NCBI RefSeq assembly: GCF_018449545.1
Contig: NZ_JAAVUR010000010.1
Location: 166,406 to 230,405, forward strand
DNA: 64,000 bases
Origin: Granulicella sp. dw_53
GTDB taxonomy: Bacteria > Acidobacteriota > Terriglobia > Terriglobales > Acidobacteriaceae
Reading direction: 5' to 3'
The notes beneath the pieces were generated by a model. That model did not search any database, was not told where the DNA came from, and was given only the letters and a program-made list of their open reading frames with translations. This document shows positions 56,241 to 64,000 of the stretch, in pieces. The position numbers and the translations under genes are program-made. Position 1 is the first letter of the stretch. Each line of letters opens with the position of its first letter.

Positions 56241-59200
56241 TCAGAGCCGAATTCGATTGGGGAACTCGCTACTCATGTGACCAGCTAGACCAACAGAACT
56301 CCATGCCTTCCAAGAACCCACGACGTAAAGGTTCTGCCTGGCTCGAGAGACGGCGACGTTCAAGATGTTTCGGTGTGCCCGCAGCCCACTCTCGGGCACC
56401 ACTCTGAGATTCGGAAGGCGCTCCCAATAGCAATATCACGGTGACAGCCTCACGCCCTTGAAATGCATGGACAGTACCCACATGGTCTTTCAGCCACTGA
56501 GTGCCATCACGGCTTAACATGCGCAGGAGATCTGGCCGATTCTCTAAGGAACGAGCCATCTCGTGCACAACGATGCGGAAGGGTGAGATCACGAAGACGT
56601 CTGCGTTTCCAGTCGCCGATGTCAACCTGGTAAGCAGATCGATCACGGCTCTGCCTTCCGCCGGAGACCACTTCGAATCAGCTTTTCCTTCTACATCGAT
56701 CCATGTCGATGCTCCAAGCACAGCTTCAAACGTTCAACTTCCTGGGACCAACCACCTGCACCATCTGGCCGGCATAAGCGATCCTATTCGAGATTGAGAA
56801 CATTGGATCCTGACAGCGACGATGCACAAGCAATGGGAGACCAACGCGTCTCTCCCCCGCAACGGCTTCGAAGCTTGATTGATAGTGTGAGGCACGATCC
56901 GTAAGCGTCTGCGTCGATGCCGATGGAGCCGTCCAATCCAGTTCAGTCACTTTAAAGAAGTCACAGATGTCTGTGTTCAGGCGCTCAGGTAGCGAGACCA
57001 CGGGCTGGATCTGCAGAGGATCTCCTACAGCAACGGCGCGCTTTGCTCGCAGGATCGCACCGATGGCAGCCTGCGGCGTGGCCTGCCCGGCCTCGTCGAT
57101 CAGGAGCCATCCCAGGGTGCCCGGCGGCACATCGCCGAGCATGCGTTCGACCGACGCAAATGTCGTTGAAAGAACCGGCACAACCAGAAAAAGTGTTGAC
57201 CAGAGATCCCCGAGTAATCTGCGCCGCTCCTCAGTCTTTTGCATGCCCGCGTTCGACACCTGAAGCGCTCCAAGATTGTTAAGAATACTGGAAGCTGCGG
57301 CATCGATAAAAGCACGGTGGAGGGCCAGAGAGGCAATGAAGAGATTCTCACGCTTGTCGTTCAGTGCTTCCGTGACCCAGGGCGTCGATTGATTCCAGCT
57401 TAAGTGTCCCTCCTGGAACTTCTCTTCATCGATAATCCGGCCGCCAAGTCGCGTACGGTGCTCGAAGATGACTTGAGACCTTGCAGCTAGTTGTCCCCGT
57501 TCTCTCTCCATATCCGTTTCAAAAACTTGCGCCTTCGCTGCAACGAGTGGGCGGACACATTCCGCCTTTTTGTAGCCATCTTCTGACGCTGCGAACTCCC
57601 TCGCAGCCGTGTCCACCGGTCTTCGCCAAACAGCGGCTTCTTCTGCCCAGGCCTTTGCGTCGTCTGTACGCGCCAGACGCGCAAGCAACCCAGGCCGCGA
57701 GCTCTTGTGCCGATTCCAAGCTGCTGAGGCTTGCGCGTGGCGTGCAGAGGCTTCATCGCGCTCTTTACGAAGTGTCTCCACTCTTACGGCAAACTCGTCA
57801 CGTTCAGCGTGTAGGCTCTCTAGTTCCTTCTCTTTGCTGTCTAACTGGCGTTGGAGCTTGTCCAGTGTAAGGCAGAGTCGACGTACCTCTTCAAGCGCCT
57901 GCAACTCAGCATCTATTTCTGCCTTGAGAGTAAGAAATTGCGCTCGCACTTTCGGCCAATTTTCCTTCGCTTGTTGCGGAGAAGGCGGATGCTCCCGAAG
58001 CACGACTTCGGGTGTTCGTCTCTCGACAACGTCCGTGGCGGAATCTCGATTCTCAATCAGAACGGAATGACCCATTGCGGTCTTGAGATAGGTTCTGAAG
58101 CCGCGGTCCTCGTTCCACCAGAACGCCTCCCAGAAGGCCGATCGATTTTCCTTATTGCCGAGTACGGCTGCGATCAGACCCCATGTCTTCACTGGCTCCG
58201 GCGCGAGATCATCTTCAGACGCCTTTTCCTTCCGCTTGCGCGGGCCGTGGACGAGATCGCTGATCGACTTGAAATAACTCAGCTGCTCACGAGAGTGGGC
58301 CACGGCACCTTCGGCGGGCAGCTCCTTGCTGATATTCTCGACCGCCTTGTTATTGCTGGAGGCAACCAGCATCTCATGCCCCTTCAGACTGCTATCCAAA
58401 CGGAAGATGTCAAAGGAAGTCTTCCCCGCTTCAACCCGCTCCTCCGTCTTGGTGAAGGCCTTACTCGGATCATCAAACGCGCTCATGGCCACAGCTCGCT
58501 CAAGGACGCACATAGCGACAACGTCGCGCAGCAGCGTGGTCTTTCCTGTGCCAGGAGGCCCGTTCACCGCAAGAATCCCTTCCTTGCCGTTCAGCTCTTG
58601 CCCGATCAGATTTACCGCGGCCTGTTGCAGCACAACGAGTGATCTGCCTTCTCCGGCAGGCCACCTGGCCGCGGGAATTTTCGCAGGAGCAACCGCCGCC
58701 TCCAGAGAAGAATGGTCCTTGAGCACATCCAACGAATTGGCCTCTGGAATCACGCCAAGATATTGCAGAACGCCGGTGGGAGCTGTCCCATTCTCGATAT
58801 GACGCGCAACGCGGGCCAAATCATGTAGGAAGAAAGAGTTAAGAAGCCGAGCCTCCGGCTGGGCCTTCGACCCAACCGGATAGTAGTAGCGCAACACAAA
58901 GGTTGGGCGCTCAATCAGATTATTTGGAATTTGGCAGGTCTCGACCAGCCACTGATAAGCCCGGTCCATCGTTGGAACGTCCAGAGGAATGGGTTTACCG
59001 TCGGAATCGAACCTGTGCACGATCGCGTCTAACCCGCGCTGCAACTCATCCTCTACTGTCGGCCAGCTTCCAAGCTCTTCCAGCCTAAGCTGGAGTGCGA
59101 GAGGAAGCGCCCATGGAAAGCTGGAAATCGAGATCGCCTTCTCGGCAAGCGCGACGCCATCCTTATCCAGCAAAACCTCTACCGCGACTGCCTTCTTCTT

Positions 59201-59545
59201 CGAGGAGCGGACTCTTGCCTCGTCATCGCCGAAGACTTTGATGAGGGCCTCGGTCGCTGGGTCCATCAGTATCGAACCCAGAACGACGCTGTAGAAGAGC
59301 TGCTTCCCAGGCGGCGGCTGTGTGGATGTGGTCCAGGGCAGCGGTCCATCCTCAAAGCGGACAACGCGGCTCCGATCGCCGTACACGAGATCATGCGGTG
59401 CGTCGTAGGTTGCAGGCGAGAGCGCTTCGAGCGCCGTCCATGTAATCAGGATGGCGGCTGGTTCGTTTTTTGTTTCGCCAGTAACAGTTGACGAAAGTGC
59501 TTGTGACGATGACATGGCGTGCGCGCGACGAAGCTCTGAGCCCAT
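56241..59545 (-). pseudogene. DNA2/NAM7-like SF1 helicase with two one-base frameshifts
   Basis: A large superfamily 1 helicase of about 1100 residues. The first frame has Walker A AVNGPPGTGKTTLLRD, a central coiled coil (about residues 580-720), Walker B LLIDEAGQATPQAA, motif III VGDPLQIQP and LLVHRRCQDPMFSISNRIAY, then stops at 56726. Removing one T from GTTT near 56728 restores KLNVEAVLGASTWIDVEG in the next frame, which has VHAFQGREAVTVILLLGAPS. A second extra base, an A in the AAA at about 56370, must be removed to reach motif VI NVAVSRARQNLYVVGSWKAW, ending at 56241. An ATG at 59545 has GAAGG upstream; frames open to 59647. Possibly part of a defence cluster with the AbiE genes. Confidence 0.75.
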
Positions 59546-60092
59546 ATCGAATCCTTCGGCCCCTCCGGAGTCCCTCATTACCTCCTTATTCTCACCTAAT
59601 ACAGAGAAACGTGTTACGAGGTGGAAAGCCGTGGGGTCAAGCAACAAAGTACCGCTTGGTGACGGACGCCAACGCCAGGCAATGCTTACCTTCGGTAATT
59701 CTCTCGCCTATTTGGGCAGCGACTAGCTAAGGCGATGCCGGCATACCCATCGAAACAGCCAAATGAGAAACATAGGTCTCCTCAAGGATGCTTTATGGAG
59801 GCTGGCTTCGCATTACTACGCGCGCAAAGCTGTATTCTCGCTCAACAGTCTCAACCTTTGAGCAAAGCCAACACGCTACGTACAATTTGATCCGAAAATC
59901 GGTTTCGTTGGGATGTTGAGGTAATACCGAGTGTACTTACTGCCCACACGGACGAGGGCTCCTACCGAGACTAGATCTGCTAAATCACGCGCTGTTGTTG
60001 CAAAGAAGCTTCGATGATCGCGGTCCAGGTGGAGTCACCATAACAGCCCTCCGACAAAAGGTAACAAAGTAACACCAGTTTATTTCACCATG

Positions 60093-60116
60093 AAAAAAGC
60101 TCCTCGGGCCGAGAGA
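60093..60116 (-). terminator. terminator downstream of the tRNA-like sequence
   Basis: On the minus strand a GC-rich stem (CTCTCGG/CCGAGGAG with one bulged base) is followed by a T-run (A6 at 60093-60098 on the plus strand). It lies about 45 bases after the tRNA-like CCA end, as expected for a transcribed tRNA gene. Confidence 0.6.
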
Positions 60117-60156
60117 CTTTGGTCTATGTAACCTATTCATTTTGTGAAACCTATCT

Positions 60157-60240
60157 TGGTGCCGGGGAGGGGGGCGAACACCCGCGAGGTTGTCCTCGGC
60201 GGATTGGCGGTCCGCCGCGCCGTGGAGTATCCACCACTTC
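60157..60240 (-). pseudogene. degenerate tRNA-Leu-like gene
   Basis: Read on the minus strand the 3' part is a clear class II tRNA: anticodon stem GGCGGA/TCCGCC, long variable arm GAGG-ACAA-CCTC (60186-60197), and acceptor strand CCCCGGC-A-CCA (CCA encoded, 60157-60159). The rest is broken. The 5' acceptor strand does not pair, the D-arm is a short GTGG/CCAC hairpin without the GG pair, position 33 is C instead of T with anticodon GCC (not a Leu anticodon), and the T-loop lacks its invariant A. It looks like a tRNA-Leu decayed after duplication or integration, not a working tRNA. Confidence 0.55.
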
Positions 60241-60799
60241 ATAAAGTGACGCCAAAATCGCTCAACGCGAGGTTTGCCGTCCTCTTGAGAGGTCGCCCTA
60301 AAGTTCTTCGGTCAGATCTGATGGCCTCTTCCATTCCACGAAATGAATCCCGATCCAAAATATAGAGGTAAGGGACTTATGAAGCGGTCGGTCGGCAAAG
60401 CCGGCCCGTGGACGGCCTTTGCTACAAGAATGCTACAAACTGTTACCAAGCGGAGCGTCCATGCTGCCCCGGGGAGATCGGCCCGATTCCCTTTCGCTGA
60501 ACGTGCCTCCCGTATTGAAGAAAGCATGCTCACATGCCCTCTTGCTTCCAGAGTTGCCGCACCCTTCGAGCATTTCACACGCTACAAGTGGCCTTAACTC
60601 CTGAAGCATCCGATCCCTGGACGGCTGAACATTCTAAGGGAGTTAATAGCCGGAAGGACCGGTAAAACCGGTATTCCGGGCTCCGTTTGGCATCAAATTT
60701 GAATCAATTTCTAACCAGTAGGCGTGGGCTGACTGTGGGGTTCAGCCCATTTCTTCCGTTACCAGCCTGAGTGATTCATGCGCGTGTTCATTAATCTCA

Positions 60800-60828
60800 T
60801 TGTTCACGTTACGTGAACAAGATACAAT
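60800..60828 (+). promoter_or_regulatory. palindromic operator overlapping the promoter of the AbiE-like pair
   Basis: A perfect 10-base inverted repeat TTGTTCACGT/ACGTGAACAA (60800-60809, 60811-60820, one-base centre) fills the space between a -35-like TTGTTC (60800-60805) and a -10 TACAAT (60823-60828), 17 bases apart. Further GTTCA/TGAAC half sites flank it. This layout suits autorepression by the antitoxin. The implied RNA start near 60835 argues for the ATG at 60851. Confidence 0.65.
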
Positions 60829-60850
60829 TATGAACAGAGAGAGAGAGGAC

Positions 60851-61909
60851 ATGGAGCTAGCGGGTCGGGAATATCAGACTCTTCAAACTGCAATTGCCGC
60901 CCTTCAGACCACCGCTGGCCTGAAGACGGTTAAGGTAGACGTCCGCCCGTTAGACATCGACTACCCAAATCCGAGGACTGATGCCGTGGTGATGATCACC
61001 CTGAACGGGCACAAGCAGCTCTTCGTCGCAGAGATAAAAACAATCGACCGGCGTCTCGCCGTTGCCCAGATTCGGGATCAGTTGCAGGAGCTCATTACAC
61101 AGCGCTATCCCGGGTATCTCCCACTCCTCATCACGACGTTCGCAACACCCGATTTGGCTGAAGAATGTCGAAGACTTGATCTTCCCTTCCTCGACACAGC
61201 TGGCAACTTGTACCTTCCGACGGACACATTTGTGGCCGATATACGGGGCAAAGCACGCCCTGCTCGACCCTTCAAGGATCAATATCACGCCAACAATCCC
61301 GCAGGGCTCAAGGTCGTCTTCGCCCTCCTATGCAGACCGGCATTAGCCGGCGCCCCATACCGGGAAGTCGCCAAATTTGCGAAAGTCGCCCTTGGAACTA
61401 TCGGCCCAGTTCTCAACGACCTCACCCAACGCGGGTATCTTCAAAAGGCCAAAACGCCGAATGGAACCCTTCTCAGAAAAAAGGAACTCCTCAACGAATG
61501 GGTCACCTACTACCCTGCAAACCTGCGGCCCACGCTTAGACCGCGACGATATCAGGCCGATAGAGACCAGTTGACGCACATCGGCCTCGAAACATTCGGA
61601 GCCTATTGGGGAGGAGAATACGGTGCCGAAAAACTCACTCGCTATCTAAAGGCCGAACATTTTCTAATCTATGCTCCCGGCACACCTCTGACCGCACTTA
61701 TGACGAAAGCCCGAATGCGCTTGGCGACGGACGGGAATACAGAGATATTGGAGACGTTCTGGCACCCGGAGCTAATCGGCCCGCCGACGGACATCGCTCC
61801 ACCCCTCCTGGTTTACGCTGATCTGATGGCGACCATCGATGGGCGCAACATCGAAGCAGCCAAAGAGGTCTATGAGCGTTTTCTCGAACCAATTGTTCAT
61901 CAGCCCTGA
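60851..61909 (+). CDS. AbiEi-family (type IV) antitoxin-like transcriptional regulator
   Basis: The 352-residue protein has an N-terminal restriction-endonuclease-like segment (TDAVVMITLNGHKQLFVAEIKTIDRR ... LPLLITTFATPDLAEECRRLDLPFLDTAGNLYL), a winged-helix middle (YREVAKFAKVALGTIGPVLNDLTQRGYL) and a C-terminal domain with LETFGAYWGGEYGAEKLTRYL. This is the long AbiEi_2-like form. Such proteins neutralise the AbiEii nucleotidyltransferase and repress their own promoter. The start at 60851 fits the promoter and an AGAGAGAGG ribosome site; upstream in-frame ATG 60830 falls before the expected RNA start. It overlaps the toxin gene by 38 bases. Confidence 0.75.
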   Translation: MELAGREYQTLQTAIAALQTTAGLKTVKVDVRPLDIDYPNPRTDAVVMITLNGHKQLFVAEIKTIDRRLAVAQIRDQLQELITQRYPGYLPLLITTFATPDLAEECRRLDLPFLDTAGNLYLPTDTFVADIRGKARPARPFKDQYHANNPAGLKVVFALLCRPALAGAPYREVAKFAKVALGTIGPVLNDLTQRGYLQKAKTPNGTLLRKKELLNEWVTYYPANLRPTLRPRRYQADRDQLTHIGLETFGAYWGGEYGAEKLTRYLKAEHFLIYAPGTPLTALMTKARMRLATDGNTEILETFWHPELIGPPTDIAPPLLVYADLMATIDGRNIEAAKEVYERFLEPIVHQP

Positions 61910-62747
61910 ACGTCCCGTCGATCCAGTTACGCTCAGCATCTTGGAACTCATCGATCGGCTCCTTCGCGATGCGAAGATACGCTACATGCTGGTAGGTGCC
62001 ACCGCTCGCGATCTCCTGCTCTATCACGTGTTCGGCCACGCTGTCACCCGCGCCACCTATGATCTAGACTTCGCCATTCTTGTGGACTCGTGGGAACAGT
62101 TCGCGACTGTGAAACAGATGTTTCTCGAAATTCCGGGATTCGTAGATAAAGGACGAAGTACCCAGCGACTGTACTATCAGCCAACTGGCGCATCATTCGA
62201 AACAATCATTGATATCATTCCGTTCGGAAAGCTGGAGACGGCTGAGCGAACAATCGCGTGGCCACCAGGTGCCGATGTTGTCATGAATGTGGCTGCCTTC
62301 TCGGATGTGTTCGGGAACTCGCTGCTCGTACAGGTTCGCCCAGACCTCATCATTCCAGTCGCTTCCCTCCCCGGACTGATGGTCCTCAAACTCTTCGCCT
62401 GGCTCGATCGGCATGAGGAGCGAGACGTCCAAGACATTCGAAGATTGATCGAAACATATACTGACGCTGGAAATGTCAACAGACTTTACGAAGAAGAGGC
62501 TGATGAGCTGGAGCGGGTTGGCTTCGACACTACCTTGGCCGGAGCTTTCCTCTTAGGGAAAGACACGCAGCGCATAACCGATGAGAATGTGCGAACTCGG
62601 CTTTCGACCTTACTCTCAGGAAAGGAACTTCCTGCCCTTGTGCTTCAATTAACACGTACGATGAGCATCTTTGACGATCACACTGAGTCAGCGGAAGCCC
62701 TTCTCAGAGGATTTTTTCGCGGAATGGGATTCGTCGACCTCTTGTAG
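61872..62747 (+). CDS. AbiEii-like nucleotidyltransferase toxin
   Basis: The 291-residue protein has the nucleotidyltransferase core: YMLVGATARDLLL (G-S/A motif position), TYDLDFAILVDSW with the D-x-D metal pair, a DIIPFGKLE strand with the third acidic residue, and a helical C-terminal half with KLFAWLDRHEERDVQDIRRL. It belongs to the AbiEii/nucleotidyltransferase toxin group that modifies RNA or nucleotides. AbiE systems abort phage infection. The ATG at 61872 gives the domain start; the frame from 61839 adds a short tail of no value. It follows its antitoxin directly, ends the pair and appears intact. Confidence 0.75.
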   Translation: MSVFSNQLFISPERPVDPVTLSILELIDRLLRDAKIRYMLVGATARDLLLYHVFGHAVTRATYDLDFAILVDSWEQFATVKQMFLEIPGFVDKGRSTQRLYYQPTGASFETIIDIIPFGKLETAERTIAWPPGADVVMNVAAFSDVFGNSLLVQVRPDLIIPVASLPGLMVLKLFAWLDRHEERDVQDIRRLIETYTDAGNVNRLYEEEADELERVGFDTTLAGAFLLGKDTQRITDENVRTRLSTLLSGKELPALVLQLTRTMSIFDDHTESAEALLRGFFRGMGFVDLL

Positions 62748-62823
62748 CCCCTAAAGGAACACGGCAGAAGCCAACTGTCCGAACGCCGTAAAATTTAGCA
62801 AGAGACTGATCGGCGAGGCATAC

Positions 62824-63275
62824 ATGGACAATTACACAAAGAGCGAAGAGGCCATCTCTCTCCTCTCTCCTGAGGAGTTCCAGGTCACCCAGCGAAACGG
62901 AACCGAACGTCCCTTCGAGAATGCGTATTGGGACCATGACGAGGCGGGAATATATGTCGACATCGTGTCGGGTGAGCCATTGTTCTCGTCCCTCGACAAG
63001 TTCGACAGCAGCTGCGGGTGGCCCAGCTTCACCAAGCCGGTCGAGGCGGACAACGTAGAGGAACGTGCTGATGGCACTCATGGCATGAGTCCGACAGAAG
63101 TACGATCAAGCCACGGTGGATAGCCATCTTGGGCACGTCTTTGACGACGGCCCTAAAGACGCCGGCGGCCTGCGCTATTTGCATAAACTCCTCGTCATTG
63201 CGCTTCATTCCTCTCGATGAGCTTGAGAGAGCGGGGTACGGTAAATATCTCGAATTGTTTGAAAAGCAAAACTAG
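62824..63275 (+). pseudogene. msrB: methionine-R-sulfoxide reductase (MsrB) with two frameshifts
   Basis: The frame begins SPEEFQVTQRNGTERPFENAYWDH, has YVDIVSGEPLFSSLDKFDSSCGWPSF and [14 protein letters not shown], then stops at 63123. Dropping one G near 63118 restores [18 protein letters not shown], and dropping one T near 63179 restores [29 protein letters not shown], ending at 63275. The Cys of RYCIN, the catalytic residue, therefore lies behind the second shift. MsrB reduces methionine-R-sulfoxide in proteins. It stands before the msrA remnant in the usual order, so it was once a repair pair. The indels are in short runs, so sequence error is also possible. Confidence 0.72.
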
Positions 63276-63289
63276 GAGTAACGACATCG

Positions 63290-63795
63290 ATGGATCGAAC
63301 GAGCGTGCAGTCCTTGCTGGCGGCTGTTTTTGGGGGATGCAGGATCTGATACGCAGCTTCCCGGGCGTCGTTTCGACTCGAGTCGGATACACGGGCGGCA
63401 AAGTCGCTAACGCGACCTACCGTAATCACGAAGGCCACGCCGAAGCGATCGAAATACTCTTCGATCCTCAGCAACTCATCTATCGCCGTCTGCTGGAGTT
63501 CTTCTTCCAAATACATGACCCTACGACGGCCGATCCTCAAGGAAACGACGTCGGGCAAGTTACCGTTCGGCGATCTTTTACACGACAGATAACCAAAAGC
63601 GAATTGCGGAAAACATAATTGCCGACGTCAATGTTTCAGGGTTGTGGCCCGAAAAGGTTGTGACCGAAGTGGTTCCCGCAAGCGCATTCTGGAAGGCCGA
63701 GCCTGAGCACCAGGACTACCTGGAACGTATCCCCAACGGATACACGTGCCACTTCGTCCGGCCGAATTGGATCCTTCCAAAAAGAGCTGCTTGAA
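63290..63795 (+). pseudogene. msrA: methionine-S-sulfoxide reductase (MsrA) with frameshifts
   Basis: The middle frame encodes [20 protein letters not shown] and [26 protein letters not shown], with the catalytic Cys in GCFWG, then [14 protein letters not shown]. After a one-base loss near 63555, another frame gives [43 protein letters not shown] and [10 protein letters not shown] up to 63795. The ATG at 63290, with TAGGAG upstream, is in a third frame, so a further change lies near 63295. All core motifs of MsrA are there, only the frame is broken. It lies 14 bases after the msrB remnant. Confidence 0.72.
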
Positions 63796-64000
63796 TGTGG
63801 CGCATTTCTCGTAGCCTTGGCTTCTAACCATCATTTGGGATCGAAGCGTTCTATTCGATGCTCGGTGAACGACTTGGCGATTTCGCACCAATCCAGAGCC
63901 GCTACAGGATGGAAACGCGTTTGTCGGGGTCCTTTCCGAAGAATTGGTGCCGAGAAGCTGACCTATTGTTTCTATAGTTCACGACAGGCTCACTGAACCG

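Larger units (their letters stand above)
59648..60850. other. 1.2-kb region with pseudo-tRNA, hairpins and toxin-antitoxin promoter
   Basis: No protein gene is supported here; open frames lack start signals and familiar content. It holds a minus-strand terminator (60093-60116), the tRNA-Leu-like sequence (60157-60240), a long hairpin at 60650-60679 (CCGGAA/TTCCGG outside, ACCGGT/ACCGGT inside, AAA loop), an 8-bp stem TGGGCTGA/TCAGCCCA at 60725-60749 and the operator/promoter of the AbiE-like pair. Confidence 0.55.

Noticed and set aside
56076..56288. 70-codon open frame between methyltransferase and helicase
   Set aside because: No ribosome site or familiar content; overlaps the restored helicase end.
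60312..60578. Short open frames on both strands between the tRNA-like sequence and the AbiE-like pair, considered as integrase remnants
   Set aside because: No integrase or recombinase motif (such as the R-H-R-Y set) could be found in any frame.
1..64000. CRISPR arrays and insertion sequences
   Set aside because: No regularly spaced repeats and no transposase-like product were found in the window.

Overview
The window looks like chromosomal DNA of a soil-type Acidobacteriota (Acidobacteriaceae-like). This is inferred from gene content, not from a marker gene: an Oar-type TonB-dependent receptor with an N-terminal carboxypeptidase-regulatory-like domain, a stand-alone MacB/FtsX-type permease of the kind abundant in that group, a GH95 fucosidase and moderate-high GC. 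No rRNA and no intact tRNA is present.

Region 1 (1-12 kb) is a run of separate transcription units: Oar-like receptor, family 1 glycosyltransferase, a serine hydrolase interrupted by an in-frame amber codon, the permease, and a Tat-exported GH95 enzyme. Hairpin terminators separate several of them.

Region 2 (12.3-40.0 kb, minus strand) is one large Wzx/Wzy-type exopolysaccharide or capsule locus. In transcription order it encodes Wza-like exporter, Wzz/GumC-like co-polymerase, BY-kinase, a multicopper oxidase lipoprotein, a NusG/UpxY-like antiterminator, a WbaP-like priming transferase with a degenerate GGDEF-like N-terminus, Wzx flippase, glycosyltransferases, Wzy polymerase/ligase, methyltransferase, FemAB-like acyltransferase, three NodB-related proteins, a secreted beta-helix protein, an FkbH-like HAD protein with a Cys-rich N-terminus, an outer-membrane barrel and more glycosyltransferases. 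Repeated ATGA overlaps indicate translational coupling. A terminator with a T-tract on the minus strand closes the locus at 12.1 kb.

Region 3 (40.7-46.4 kb, plus strand) diverges from it. It is a six-gene nucleotide-sugar operon: Gfo/Idh/MocA oxidoreductase, hexapeptide acetyltransferase and DegT aminotransferase (the WbpB/WbpD/WbpE set), then a second acyltransferase, an SDR epimerase and a second aminotransferase. It probably makes an acetamido sugar for the polymer.

Region 4 (46.6-53.9 kb, minus strand) holds an 1820-residue secreted modular protein (dimethylformamidase-beta-like domain, Ig-like domain, four DUF4082-like modules, carboxypeptidase-regulatory-like repeats) downstream of a GMC oxidoreductase.

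Region 5 (54-63.8 kb) is accessory and eroded: an exported RidA-like protein, the scar of a molybdenum hydroxylase/cytochrome pair, a small methyltransferase, a DNA2/NAM7-like helicase with two frameshifts, a degenerate tRNA-Leu-like sequence with its own terminator, an intact AbiEi/AbiEii-type toxin-antitoxin pair behind a palindromic operator, and frameshifted msrB and msrA. The indel density here means either real gene decay beside a tRNA integration site or local sequence error; raw reads would decide.
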